Below are positions 12,501 to 32,939 of a stretch of 64,000 bases of DNA, piece after piece. Origin of the DNA: Trichostrongylus colubriformis (lineage: Eukaryota > Nematoda > Chromadorea > Rhabditida > Trichostrongylidae); assembly GCA_963978905.1 (NCBI GenBank), contig OZ022259.1:53524727-53588726 (forward strand), read 5' to 3'. The notes under the pieces are model-generated. The model saw nothing but the letters and a program-made list of their open reading frames with translations. It did not search any database and was not told the DNA's origin. Position 1 is the first letter of the stretch, and each line of letters opens with the position of its first letter. Both the position numbers and the translations under genes were made by a program.

Positions 12501-15500
12501 GAGGAGAAGAATGTCGATTTGTTCTTCGTCTCATTTCGCAATGGACTGTACGAGGTAATGTCGCACTTGCTTGCAACACATTTTTGTTATGTTTGGCATC
12601 CAGTGAAATCGTTTTCGAATGCAGCGCTGTTGACTTCACAGCGTCAGAATGACTAATGCTTCTACGAGTTTTTCCCCTTGAGAGCAGCTTATTTAAAAAT
12701 GACCGGCTGACAGCGACCAGGGAATTGACTATCTTCTTAACGGGATTTCCAGAACATTTCACAACTGACAAATTCATCGATAGACCACATGGATCCATTT
12801 TTGTTTTGGGCTTACTTGACGACCACCATGTAATTAATTCCGATAATGGTCAGATTTCTCAGAAAATGTTCTTCAGGTACCTTTTGTTGTTCTTGCCGAT
12901 CATGAAACTCGTAGCATCGTCATCACAATTCGAGGCTCTTGCTCGTTGGTGGACCTCGTGACCGATCTTTGCCTAGGTTTGTGTGATTTGTTTGATTTTT
13001 GAACGATCAGTGGTGTTTACGTGACGTTCATACTCGGAGAGTGACTACTGCTTTAGCCTAAGCTCCGCGACAGTAATGCCACACACTAACTGCCGGACTT
13101 GAACTGCATCAGCTGCGATCTCTGCCGTCGCAGTGATTAGTCGCGGAGTATATACAGGGTGCGCCAAAATTACGTGCGCGAGGTTGCGGTGCTTGATCTG
13201 TTTATTTTTTTGTAGCGATGAGGGGTAAAATGGCTACAGGGCTTTCAGTCTGGCTCTCTTCTATCACCATTCAAAAACACAGTCATCAGCGTTCGTTTCT
13301 CATAAAGTGGTTGGCTCTCATACTCTCCGATCAGCTCGTTGAACCATTCAGGTTGGCGCGCGACCGCGACATTGTCTTCTCCAATGAAAAATTCATCACG
13401 ATGGAGTCGACCTTCAACTGGCAAAATGATCGTGTGTTTTGCACATCCCTTGAAGAGGCTAACGACAATGGGAGAATACAAAGCGTTTTGGTTATCCAAA
13501 GAAAATCATGGTTTGGGCCATCACTGCGTATGGAGCCGAGCCAGCACTCATTTTTATCGAAGAATTTACCAAAATCAACATAGAAGTTTACTTGGAAATC
13601 TTACTGAATGACACCTTGGTGCCGTGGACAAAGTGCAATTTCGGACCTCGCTCATTCGTGTTTCAGAACGATACGGCACCGGCTCATAGATAAAAGGTGA
13701 CAAGCAGTGGTGTCAAGACAACCTCCCAAGCAACGTCAGTGCTCAGAATTGGCCATCGAGTAGTCCCGATCTTAATCCGATGGACCATTCTGTATGGTCC
13801 TACTTGGAGAGCAAGGCCTGCTCGAAGCAGCATCACACGATTGAAGCCCTAGAGAAGGACCTGAAGAAAGCTTGAGATCAAATCTTCCCGGAGTACCTGC
13901 GCGCCACGGTGGACCACTTCCCATCTCGTCTTAGGGCCTGCTTCCGTGCCAAAGGAGGACATTTTGAGTTGTAATCATATATTTTGTTGCTTAATGCTAT
14001 CAATAAATTGTTACCAAAAAAACAGTCCGCAACTCTTTGTTTAGCCGTTTCTACAACGGTGGATATCTGCGCACGTAATTTTGGCGCACCCTGTACAGCG
14101 CGTATGTTGTCTGCTTGTTGTGCGACGTACAGGCCCATTCAGCAAGAATTGGAGATATTAGGCTGAGCTGGCGCTGTGTGGCCCCTGTGCTGTTCATGAA
14201 ACCGATTTGAAACTTACAAAGGTTCTATGCTTTGTAGCAAATCTGTCTGGGAGAACAGCTGCTGCATTGAATTACGCTCAATCATCCTCCCGGGATTATC
14301 CATAGGAGTAACATTTTTCTAGTAGATTTCTGCTAGCTTCTCTCCTTTATTTTCTTAAGGTGTATCGTTACCATTTAGATGACGAAGTACTGTCAATAGA
14401 TGTCGACGCTGATCCACTGTTGCGAACAGACACGACCTTAGATACGGAAGGAGAAGTGAGGGTCCATAGAGGAATGTTAATGAGTGCACGATACGTCTTT
14501 GATACTCTCAGGTTGGTCTATGATCTCTCTAGGTTCTCAGAAGGTTTAAATAGAAAAGAGAGTGCTTTGGATTTTCCAATTTCTAATGTTTTTTCGCTTT
14601 TTTTTCTTTTCTGGGATTAAATTACGTTAAAGGCTCTTGTAAAAGATCAGATAGACAGTTATGAATGTTCAATAATTTTGCTCTGATAATGAACCATGCA
14701 AGGAGCATAGTAGTTGATACCAGTCCAAATGAGGCTCCTCTTGCCTATAATGCAGTTTGTGTGATTGGCGTAATGTTCTCGATAGGCGCCACTGAGCTTC
14801 TGGGAAATCATTTCGTATTTTTTTTTCAAGGAAACATCAAGTACTTGAAGATCTCGCCGTTTTGAATACCAACTATCAATTAGTCGTTTGTGGCCATTCT
14901 CTTGGTGCGGGTGTTGCGTCATTACTCACGTTGTTGCTCAAGTATGTTTCATTCGTAAAGTGATTTTAGTACAAAAGGAATAATGGCTACTTGTATATCT
15001 TTCCAGGCAAGAACATCCAGATGTTCGATGTTTTGCATTCGCTCCACCAGGGTGTGTGATAAGTGAAAATGGTTTACATGAGATGGAACAACATGTGATG
15101 AGTATTATAGCTGGTGATGATGTTGTGTCAAGGATATCGTTCCATGTGAGATTTTATTTGCTTCTGTGAACAGATGCTGAAATGCAAGTATAAATAGACG
15201 ATCACAAAAAATTACCCTGGATTTCTTGGATTTACCGTTCTTTTTCAGGCAATGCAACGATTGCGCATCAAAGTGGCGGCTGAATTAGATGCCTGTACGA
15301 AAGCGAAGTATGAAATTCTCATCCGTGGAATTTTCCGGATATTTTTCAGGCCGTCATGGGAGAGCGGCCCACTCTCGGGAAATAATGGTGACTTCATTTA
15401 CTGATTAATGCGCTCTGTGGTCGGCTCTACGTCGGTTTTCGTGACGCATACATTATGCCATTTGTCTCTCGCAGGTTTTTGATTGGTCCTATGAGGCTCG

Positions 15501-18500
15501 ATAAAGAGAGCGCGGGGTTCATTGTTAAGAAAATGTTCCTGCACTTCAAGAGTTCGTTCATCGTTTTTGGCCTCATGTGCCCTGATTCAAATTCTTAAGA
15601 GCTAGAGCAATGAAAGTTTCCGAAAATTCTAGTCACGATAGGCGAACACAACCACACCATCTTTATCGTATAGCAGGCAATGGAGTAAGGGTTTGGGGTT
15701 GAAAATTCCCGATTCGTTATTTTTATGACTGCAAGCTTTCCAGCAGTGTGGATCACCGATCCCGTTCGAAAGGCCCATTCGTCGACTTTTGAATCATCTA
15801 AAAAAGGGCAAAAATTAATTCGAATAAAAACCGTGGACACTTCTTTGTAGAGCGGGAAGAGCTCTATCGAATGATACAAGACACTTTGCCAAAAAAATTC
15901 TTTTTCATTACGCAATTTCGAATTGAAGCACACGTGGAAACTTATTCCTATATGCTAAAATATGAAAGTATTTGGAAGATCAGTGGTATCATCTTGTAGA
16001 GCAGAAAAAGCTCTGTCGAATGCATATATGCACATCTTCTCCAATCTCGATGGAAGGCGAGGAAAAGGAGATAACCAAAGTGCATACTTTTGCGTGTACT
16101 GCATTTGCGAGTCTCAAAAACAGCAAAAATTTGAGCGATTCAAATAAAAAGTAGTACCATTTTGTAGAGCTGAAAAAGCTCTATCGAATTCATACACACA
16201 TACATTTTTTAATCTCGATGGCAGCAGAGAAAGATGAGGTGCGCAAGTGACAATTTTTTGCCTTCAGCTTACGTCATTTCCAAAGCTCGTAAATATTAAG
16301 TAGTCGAAGGAATCAAAAAGCAGATAGTAGAATTCTGTAGAGCAAAAAAAGCTCTATCGAAAGCATAAATAAGCTTTACCGAAAAATGAAGGAAACAATG
16401 TGAAAAACGGGATTAAAAAAAACGGCGGGGACTTATTCCTCAACCCAATATATATTTGTTTCTTCCTGATCACTGTGATTATCACATTCACTGTAGCAAA
16501 CGTTTTCCGAGTTAACTCTGTGGCTCGGACAAGATGAAACCTTCTGGATTTCAGGTACCGTAAACGTAACAGATCGTGCAAATCTCATCACCGATAGCTC
16601 CACCCCAAATGGAACATACGGCGCAGCTGGAATCGAAGCACCCAATACAGCCACAATAATAACGATGGTAACCGAAGAACGGCTTGCTTCTAGAGTGCAG
16701 GTAAGGTTTCTCTGATTATCTTTCCCCTCTAATATTTCCCTGTTTTTTCAGTCACGGTCATATGTAAGCTGGAACTATAATAAAAGACTTACTAACAGTA
16801 GTTTGTTTCAAAGTTAGTCAAAAGCCTAGGAGTGCAAGTATTCCAAGGGAAGGCTATCCAAACCAGAAATGATAATGAAGTGAGTCGGGTGTTAGGAGTA
16901 TCCGTTTAGTGAAGTGGTAGGCCACAATTTTATGAAGAAACATAAATTAATGAAGCGAGTGAGGCAGCTCATAGTCAAGACCTTAAGCTTTCGTAGTTTC
17001 AGTACTTTCCTGGCCAACATATGGTAGTAGTAAGAGAGTAGTCGTTGTCCTTTCTTATCGTATGTCGGAGTCTCATCCACATTTCTCCAATGCATTTTTG
17101 ATAACTTAATGATTAGCATTTTTCTGATCAATGGCATTGCACCGAAGTGCCATGCCAAGTGTATTGAAATGAAATTGTTTCCTTGCCGTTCCAAAAAGGG
17201 GAGAGGGAAGAAGCAGCGTATTTTCCTGATACATAAAATTGAATCCCCTGTGTCCCCCCCCCCCCGTTCATTTCTTTGACGTTGATTGATTGTACTACGC
17301 TCACAATTGGAAGCACAGACTCGAATCTTCGCTAGCGATCGTTCGTGTTAGTGCTCATCACTATAAGCATGGTCCGATAAAAAGTGCCCAGAATTTTGAA
17401 CAGAACTCGAGAGTGTAGCGCATACCACATTTATAGATTGATTCTAACGTTTTTGCTTCGCGCAGTCTTTTCCCTTGTTTTAAGTAGTGATGAAAGGGTG
17501 GATGATAATAGAAGAGCGGAGGGCACGTATTTTTGCTTTGAAAGCCGTGTACATTCTAGGAGACATCTTGATAAGAGTTCTAGTGACTTCATGATGATGG
17601 GCAAATTGTAACGGCGGCTGTAACCTGGACTGATGAGCTCAAACATTTTTTGAGATGAAGTTAAGACATCATTTCTCTGAACTAAATTTTCAGCTATTTG
17701 CACCCGGAAAGTTGCTGTACATAACCGAGGACGAGAGTTCAGAAGGTGGAGTGGCAAGTGAATGGATTGATCCAAAGTGAGTTAATTGTCTCTATCATTA
17801 TCATTATCTGAATTAATATCATTATCATTATCTGGAAAAAAACACGCGAAAAATTTATTTTGAAAAATTTAAGGATTGAATCCTTATACTTATTCTTTTT
17901 CAAAAGTTATCTCAGAATATGGGCTTGTTTTTGCTTTTATTTTATTTCATTTTTGCGAAATTGTGGTTGTTCCTTTCAACAGTGATAGAATTCAAATTGA
18001 AATTTTTGTTTTGGGGTCATCACTTTTGTGTTTTTGAGTGATCAGTTTTGGAGTTCAAATTGTTCAGGTGTAGATGGGTCTTACTTAGGAGTTCGGCCTT
18101 TTATAACGTAGTGTGGACATCTGCAATAAGGACCTAGCTGTACATGACTAACATGAGGTGGCTGTATGGTACGCATCATTGTCAATCAAGGTTTGAAGGA
18201 GGCCTCGAGTGGGAGCCACACATCTTGGATAAAATGAGGGAAATTTTAGAAGAAAATTTCCCGAAGAATACTCGACAAAATACCCAGCGATCTCTGGGAC
18301 GACGTTTTAAGTGCTTGAATAGGTGTATCACAAACATCGTCAGCCTGGAAGTGAGAGGCTGTATCGCTCAAAAATTTCCTCAAGTTAGTGCTCGACCCTA
18401 TCACATATCCGGTGTCACAGTTGCGCTGGATATCAAGAGGCCAGTCCTGTGAAGCCATGCTGCCGACTCCAGTCTGTTTTGCTCATCATCGGATACTTAT

Positions 18501-19722
18501 CTCGGTCATACATAGGATGACGTTGAAGCCTTCCTACTCCTCAGATGACCCTTTTATATGTATAATATTTTACTTTACTTTGCCGTTACTTTGCTTTGCT
18601 TTTCTAAATGTTGCTGCAAGATTTCATGCCATAAGCGAATTCAATCTTTTTCGGTCAAAATTTCTCGCGCATGACTCTCTGTCAAGGTGGGGAATTGAGC
18701 TTCCATAAGCGAATTCAATCTTTTTCGGTCAAAATTTCTCGCGCATGACTTTCTGTCAAGGTGGGGAATTGAGCTTCTACTTTAATACTATGTATTTTAC
18801 TGGTATGTTACTGTACATACGATACGATACTTTTTCCACCGATGTGATTCCATTTTTCACAGACCTTTATGAGTAAGTAGTATGAAATTGTGATTTTTGC
18901 CATTTGGATTGAGACGGTTGGGGTGCAAGTGTTCCGGCTGGTGTTCCAGGAAGTCAGGTCACCAGTGTTGTGTGGAGGGTAATTCACAATAAAAAGAAGG
19001 AAATTAACATCTTTGTGAGACTTACACATTGTATTATGGGCTGTTACAGTAACTAGTTTCCACCTTGATCATAGATCTTATCTGCTTTCCCTTGAAAACT
19101 GTATTCAATGAAAGATGCCCTAACTTAATCATTTAGGTAACAAATATCCAACTTAACTAACTTCCAAATATCTGCCTTTATTCTTCGACCCTTATCTTTG
19201 ACATAAGTAGACCGGCTACGTAGTCAAGAAATTGGTAGTAAATAAATCTTGTAAAGGGAACCCACTCATGGTGACTTGACCCCACACTAATCACCAGAAC
19301 ACTTGCAACACACTCGTTTGAGACTGGTGAACTGGAGCCCAATGGCCAAAAATTCGGTGTATTCTTGACAGGATTTATATTATGTGACGCGTTGTATCGT
19401 TGCCGACCTTGTCCACGATATGACCTGGCACGCTTTCGACTCGTATCTTTATGGGTCATTCATATGGATACCTCGAAGAAACTACTGTTTATTTTTCAGA
19501 TGTCTGACAGACGTGAAATTGACAGCGTCGGCTGTGACAGATCATCTGCCAAAGAATATCGAACGCATGCTCAAAAAGGTCATTGAATCGAGGGACAGCG
19601 GCTCAGAACGACATGAGACGAGCTCGGAAACTACTGCCACAGTGTCCACCTCCGACACTACTAGCACTCCACACCACAGTCCCAGGATCGTCATTGTTGA
19701 CCCCAGTCGCAGGTCCCGATAA
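6591..19722 (+). CDS. sn-1-specific diacylglycerol lipase (DAGL), complete
   Basis: Exons: 6591-6685, 7231-7346, 7392-7574, 7637-7821, 8007-8178, 8309-8469, 12441-12554, 12877-12976, 14379-14511, 14831-14941, 15007-15145, 15249-15387, 16555-16700, 17694-17776, 19500-19722. Phases agree throughout and sum to 699 codons plus stop. It hydrolyses diacylglycerol to 2-acylglycerol at the plasma membrane. The N-terminus MPSLVAYGRKWNIASDDFVF matches human DAGLs and is followed by four hydrophobic segments. A conserved EDNCC/CN motif lies in exon 7. The lipase domain carries IRGSCSLVDL (exon 8) and the nucleophile elbow VVCGHSLGAG. Catalytic residues inferred by alignment to DAGL-alpha S472/D524/H650 are S443, D495 and H641 (TDHLP). 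The length is closer to DAGL-beta than to DAGL-alpha, which has a long C-terminal tail. The last exon ends in a Ser/Thr-rich tail. Introns hold a mariner relic, tandem repeats and a palindromic MITE. Probably the C. elegans dagl-2 type; I do not fix a symbol. Confidence 0.93.
11191..11711 (+). repeat. Interspersed repeat, copy A, carrying a nested palindromic MITE
   Basis: It runs from ATAGGTGCCAGTCGGGGTAG to GGTGTCTTTAAT. A second copy (B) is split around the RTE element: 49381-49462 matches the left part of A and 52845-53180 matches the rest. Shared landmarks include GAGGTCATATGTGG, GACGAGAGAGAAGG-like text, CCTATTCCTCG and GCTGAGCAC. No protein frame is conserved. The ends and class are unknown. 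Confidence 0.75.
11315..11422. mobile_element. GC-rich palindromic MITE with TTA target duplication
   Basis: A 108-bp near-perfect palindrome starts GGCCGCTTCCATACTTTGCG and ends with its reverse complement, flanked by TTA at 11312-11314 and 11423-11425. Its centre holds three tandem copies of a CGTCACGCGCGTG unit. In the matching part of repeat copy B (about 52893-52905) the sequence reads straight through GGGTCTTATAACGACC, which is the empty site with a single TTA. TTA/TAA duplications are typical of PIF/Harbinger (Tourist-like) elements. Confidence 0.85.
13155..14092 (+). mobile_element. Tc1/mariner-type transposon, degraded transposase
   Basis: This 938-bp element lies in DAG lipase intron 8. 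Terminal inverted repeats start CAGGGTGCGCCAAAATTACG and match for about 25 bp at both ends, with TA on each flank (13153-13154, 14093-14094). Inside, broken frames give transposase fragments: FSNEKFITMESTFNWQNDRV, MVWAITAYG, FVFQNDTAPAHR and SPDLNPMDHSVW, covering the catalytic Asp-Asp region. Frameshifts and stops (around 13693 and 13875) make it inactive. Confidence 0.9.
15847..16370 (+). repeat. Intronic tandem repeat, four units of about 150-173 bp
   Basis: GTAGAGC..AAAAGCTCTATCGAA-like cores begin at 15847, 15996, 16164 and 16337, inside DAG lipase intron 12. Each core is a small hairpin (AGAGC..GCTCT). Between cores, TCTCGATGG followed by a purine-rich stretch recurs in the second and third units. 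The units are diverged, so this is an old array. Confidence 0.75.
18629..18776 (+). repeat. Nearly perfect tandem duplication of 74 bp
   Basis: Two adjacent units start CCATAAGCGAATTCAATC at 18629 and 18703. I see only one difference between them (GACTCTCT versus GACTTTCT). It lies in the last DAG lipase intron and is recent by its identity. Confidence 0.9.
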
Positions 19723-20811
19723 CATTGCCACAAACAATTCTTTTTCTTGAGACTTAGTTGCATGAGCTTTTTTGTATCACACCCTTTGATTTTAAAACTT
19801 CTACATTGATTTTCATGACCTCTTCACATTGGTTAGCTGTGATTCGGTCCCGGTCCCCAGTTTGGCGTTCACTAGTCTTTTTTCTTTGTCTTTTTGTGCC
19901 AGTTATCGGTGATATATTACTTAAATCAGATGTAGTTAATAATTTAAAATAATAATGAATTAATGACATAGTTAGCCATGGTTATGGTGATTATTCGGTT
20001 AAGATTATCCGTAATAGCCAGGGTTCACGTACAGTTTTATAAATTAGAGGTTAGGCATGCTGTGGGTGGTTATTTACTGTACCTAATAACATTTTTGACT
20101 TCTTGGCTTGAGAGTGCTCGGATGCATGCCCTTTTTGTGGTTTCGTTGCCCGTTCAGTGCAGCCATAGCAGATTGCCACTATTGACTTGTTTTTTTTTTC
20201 GCGGTTGTCTTTGATAACACTAAGAGAATCATAGTTTCGAATCATAATCATAGCTTTACAGCTCTCTAGCAAAGTAGTAATCAAACTTGCTGTCAAGGTA
20301 CCCATTCTGTGATGTTCGCTGTGTTCTGGCAAATTCTACGATAATCTTTATTTGTATTGGATTCTTGAATGGTTTTTGCTGCTAATTTTCCTTAAAATCT
20401 CTCAATATAAACTGTCAATTCATGATGTAATCGGTCCAGCTCTGATTAAGCGCGTCCAGATTGCCTAATGGTCGTGTAGCATGTATCGAAATGGTAGCAG
20501 CTAATTATTTAGAGGTGTTCGGAATTTGTAAATGAGCGAATTTCGGGCAAGCTAAATGGTGCATTCATAGTCGGCGAGTGATCTCTGATATCGACACGGT
20601 TGCGAGTGCCGCATCGCACCCGCAACGCACGCCTTGCAAAAACTGCGCCGTTATCTGTAACAACACTCTGGTCCGCACAGCTACAACTGGGGTTTTGATC
20701 ACGGGCGATGTGGCAATAGGCATCGCAGCGTTCACATCGCTGAGTATGAATGCAGCCGTAAGGGATAGAAGGGTATTTCTGCAGAACTAGTGGTGTGTGG
20801 TAATGATATCA

Positions 20812-21042
20812 ACTATTGCACGCACCGTTGGCCGGCCGTGATTGCGTAACCCTGCGTCTATGTCGTCCTTCGCCGTCTGGGTCTCTCGGATTTGCCTAAG
20901 CCTTTTCAGGGAAAGAGCTTTGGCGTCGCGTACTCTGGCCTGTCTGGTGTCTGACCTCGCGGCAGGAAGCGTGTTGCCGAAAAAGGCCAGCTGTCCTCAA
21001 GCCGGTACGCAATCACGGCCGGCCAACGGTGCGTGCAATAGT
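20812..21042. repeat. Inverted repeat with identical 37-bp arms
   Basis: Arms 20812-20848 and 21006-21042 are reverse complements containing CACCGTTGGCCGGCCGTGAT. GTGTGGTAAT words lie just outside both arms in opposite orientations (about 20795 and 21051), so the unit may be somewhat longer. The 157-bp centre has no gene. It resembles a foldback or MITE, but I could not define a target duplication. Confidence 0.7.
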
Positions 21043-21264
21043 CTATATCGTGTGGTAATATCGATTGCGGGGTTCAATAATATTGCATCTTTTTTTCTAT
21101 TTGTATAGCCCTTGATCCTTTTAGAGCAATCATTTTTTCTTCAGTGTCTTCCTTCCGGCGTCATTATTGATTTGTTTGTGTGTTCATATTCTGTGGAAGC
21201 CGATGAATATCTCAAAAAATGTTTTCTAATTATTTTGCATGGCCATTATTCCTACAGTATCTGT

Positions 21265-21274
21265 GATATTTTAG
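21265..21274 (+). promoter_or_regulatory. Probable trans-splice acceptor abutting the start codon
   Basis: GATATTTTAG ends immediately before ATG at 21275. A consensus nematode acceptor with no UTR suggests spliced-leader addition directly at the start codon. It also supports this start, because no upstream exon encoding the rest of a C92 domain is needed. Confidence 0.5.
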
Positions 21275-29401
<8,127 letters not shown>

Positions 29402-29728
29402 GTACGTGTGCATATCTTGCAGTATCTTGTCACGTGTCATTACTTACATTGTGAGAATACTAGATAGTATAGTAATTGCATTGCGTGAATCAATGTCATC
29501 TTTAAATTAAATAGTGATTTTGACCTAATTCTAGCTAGCTACATCAGCTGCATATCTTCTTGAGTTATCCATGCCTCATCATATTTCGACGAGTAACACC
29601 TTCTATAAATTAAGATAAGTCAAGAACATCGGCACTTTTTCTTCTTTTCGTCATTTCACTTTCTCTTTTTCACGAGCAAGACGAGCAAGAGTCAGCATAA
29701 AAACCGTAAAGACAGCCGTTACTGTTTA

Positions 29729-29830
29729 AGCTGGTGTCAGACTTTGTGATTCTGCGATTTTGCCGTTTTGTGACTTCGCGCGCGATTCCGTTATCCTGCG
29801 ACTTCGCACGCTAAATCGCGGTCTGAAATC
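29729..29830 (+). repeat. Short dispersed repeat with TTTGTGATTCTGCGATTTTG core
   Basis: The core TTTGTGATTCTGCGATTTTG and the following TGTGACTTCGC pattern recur on the reverse strand near 42600-42668 in a NOMO intron. Simple alternating motifs suggest a diverged satellite or MITE end. Confidence 0.5.
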
Positions 29831-30320
29831 AGCCGCACTCAGACGCAAATTTTTCGCAACTCCCGAAAAAAGTTTCTCCTATTTTGCACTTGTAAATCTT
29901 GTTCTCCTTGAGAAGCATACCCACCTGGAAATAATGAATCGATGTTCGATAAGAGAGCATGATTAATTACCATCCACAAGGAACTTCAAGTATGTGTGAA
30001 AGTTTTTGTTATTCTACATCGAAGCTTCTTAGTTGTCAAAGCTTTAGGTTTTTGTGAAACAAATAAGATGCGTTTTTAGTTGTGACTGGGGCGAGCTCAT
30101 TTATTACCTGTCTATGGTTGTTTCCTTACCTTTACAGTAATTCTAAATGATTACTAGATACACTACCTCTATTCTTCTATCGCAATATGTATCTTAAACT
30201 CCACGCGAATGTGATAAAGGTATTGGCCACCTGAGAAAGCCTATCATACTGGAAAAAATACCAACATAAGTTTCACTTATGTATGTGCTCAACAAAGATT
30301 TTAAGTAACGCATCATAATA

Positions 30321-31177
30321 TTAGGGTGTCCACAAAGTTCGTTGGCCATTTGTAAACAGCGTCGCGTTACGCAAGGCGTTGTGATTTTGCATAATGATTT
30401 CGCAATACTGAAAGTACTCGCGATGGGCTCTCTTCTGAACTCGCTAGCTCTCAATTTCCTTTCCTGCTCTTCCCACAATAAAGCTGTGAAGATGAGTGAT
30501 AGTCACCACTACTACTACAACCTGGGTATCTCCAGACGTCAGGCCACGACCAGGAGTCAGCAGTTTGGTGATAACACCCCTTCTAAGAACTGAATGTCAA
30601 AATGGTGGACTCGCTTCACCAATGGAAACTATGGCATCGAAGACAAAAATCAGTGATAAGTGATAAAATCAGTGGCGTCGTTCACTACAGCATCCTATCC
30701 AACAATGCCACAGTGACGGCAGAGACCCTCCCTTAATAATTGCATGAGGTCAAGGTGAAAGCTGCCGCCTTGTCCCAGAAACTTGCAAATCCGTGGTTGC
30801 TCTGGGACAACGCGCGCCCCCACGAACCGAAAGATACTCAGACCGTCCTGGACAGGCTGGGCATCAACACGGTCACGCGTCCACAGTATATCCTGGACAT
30901 CAGTCCATGCGATTACCACATCTTCCGGTCCATGCAAAATTTCTTGGACGGAAAACAGCTGAAGAACGAGGGCGACCTCGAGGACGTCATCGAGGACTGG
31001 GTCGAGTCGCGGCCGGCCGGCTTTTGGGAGGATCGAGTTGCCCCTCTACCCGTTCGCTGGCGAAGGGTGCTGGGTATGTATGGAGATTATATCATGAACC
31101 GGTAAGTTCAACTTGGTGAGTTATCTTTACAAGCTCTGGAAAAAACGAATGGTCAGCGAACTTTGTGGACACCCTAA
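30321..31177 (+). mobile_element. Mariner-family transposon remnant
   Basis: 857 bp with 21-bp inverted ends; the first 20 bases are TTAGGGTGTCCACAAAGTTC. TA lies on both sides (30319-30320, 31178-31179). An open frame at about 30740-31105 keeps the C-terminal catalytic part: LLWDNARPHEPKD and ISPCDYHIFRSMQNFLDGK, the two Asp boxes of mariner (DD34D type), ending in GDYIMNR. The N-terminal DNA-binding half is eroded, so it is not autonomous. Confidence 0.9.
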
Positions 31178-32939
31178 TACATATGTCCCTCGAATTCGGC
31201 CATGCGCCGTTGTCTTGGGCACAATATCGAAGAGGGCGAAGAAAAGCACCATAGGTCGCAGGAGATTACCGAACAAATCGTTCAATGCTCTTATAGGCGT
31301 GGCCTATTGAGAAGTGACTGAATTGTGAGAGTAGTGCAGATTTTCCGCTCCGCTTGCAGTATTTTGGATGCACAGCCTGCACTCCTTACAACGTATTCGA
31401 CTCTATGAAGTCTGCACCGGCAAACGTATGAGACGATGGGCACGATAATCACCTGCTTCCGATGAACGGGTCAGAGGCCATCTTAGCAAATTTCAGCGAC
31501 ACATCATGTAATGCGGTTAATCATTTATTGAGCAAAGTTCCCGATAATACCACCTTCCTAGTTAGAATCGTAAGATTTTGTCAAGCGGTCAATACTTTTG
31601 CCGCACCCTGTATGAGTAGTTATTGCTTTTCTCTTTCAACTATGTCATAGCATATTCTTCGCGTTTTTGTCAATTTACTTGTTAATTAGTGCTGTAATTC
31701 AGCCCCATCTTCATAAACTGTGTACACTTGAGACAAATTTATGTAAGGCAAATCTGGGCAATCAATATATTGTCGTAAGATAAGACAGAAATATTATGAA
31801 GCAGTAACAATATGGCAAGGAGATCAAAAGTGTGATTAAAGGCGATTACAGTATTTGATACGTCAATCGATAAGCAAAGCGGATAATAAATGCGATAATA
31901 TGGATTTGACTCACAAGCAATATGGGCAGTTTTGAAAGATTTCCTGCCGAATTTCTTCCGCAAAAATGTGCAAATGAGAGAGGTGCATGAAATGCGTACT
32001 TAACACAGTGGATAAAAATAGTGAGTTATGCGGATCAAAAATGAAAATGTCTTGAAAAAAAGGATATCAATATAACTTAATTTATTTTTTGAATTATCGA
32101 TTTGGTCATAGAAGGACGGTATGTGTTGAATATTTTCGGGTGTATTTTCGTCAAAAGCTCAAGTTCCACGTAAACAACGAGATGGCAAAAAAGTGTCGCT
32201 GGAAGTTTACCCACACCCACACATTCGCGTTTCCTTTCTCCCCACTTTCATGTAATTTGCTCACAATCAAGCATTCCAAAAACGCACACTTTCATACGTT
32301 GTTTTTGGACGTTTAAATCATATTTTTTGAACTGGGACCTGTGCAAGTTTAATGGATCGGAAAAAAACAAATAAAGTCACTGCGTATCACCTTGATCGAC
32401 GGGAATCGTTTTTCAGTGTTTGAAAGGAGTGATATGAGCGTTTGTATGTCAGGAAATGGAAAGGGCAATAATGATAAAGTTTAGAAAGCGTGCAAAGATA
32501 TTGAATTCGCATGTTCAGCTTTATGCGTAAATGCAGCGATCCTAAGCTGAGGTAAAATCAAGCGCAGTGAACAATTTAATGCAAAGCAAGTGAAAGAGTA
32601 GAACGAATTGTTTTTGTCAATCAATAACTGAAGTTAATTGAAATGAGCAGTACATGGGAACCCACGAAGCATATGAGCATTTTTACGCGACTCATCACAT
32701 GTTTGATAAGGAGATTCAGATATTAAAAAAGGAGAGAAGGTGACTAGAATTAGAAAAGAAACTTGGAAATTGAAAGTCAAAAATAGCACATACGTCATCC
32801 TATTAGGTCCGTGTGGACCTTTTCAACCATGTGATACTTCGCATCCAGCAGTATTAGTGAACACCACATTTTCTTTCTTCTTCCGTTATGGCTACATTAA
32901 ATGTAAATAAAGCAATAAATAGGAAAATAAACCGTATTC

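Larger units (their letters stand above)
19723..21274. other. Intergenic region between DAG lipase and the C92-ALDH9 fusion gene
   Basis: A 1.55-kb gap. The first 300 bp is AT-rich and probably holds the DAG lipase 3' UTR; no clean AATAAA was found. From about 20580 to 21070 the composition becomes GC-richer around an inverted repeat (20812-21042). No RNA gene is evident. Confidence 0.6.
29402..32939. other. Convergent intergenic region between ALDH9 and chimaerin
   Basis: The two genes point toward each other. It holds a mariner remnant (30321-31177) and a short repeat at about 29729-29830 that recurs inverted near 42600-42668. From 31300 to 32900 the sequence is AT-rich and shows no exon chain, RNA gene or clear repeat. 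Confidence 0.65.

Noticed and set aside
14360..14378. DAG lipase seemed to lack the conserved IRG(T/S) strand before DDEVLSIDVDAD when exon 9 was started at 14360.
   Set aside because: The missing piece is encoded by a phase-compatible exon at 12877-12976 (VITIRGSCSLVDL), and the correct acceptor is at 14378. The protein is complete.
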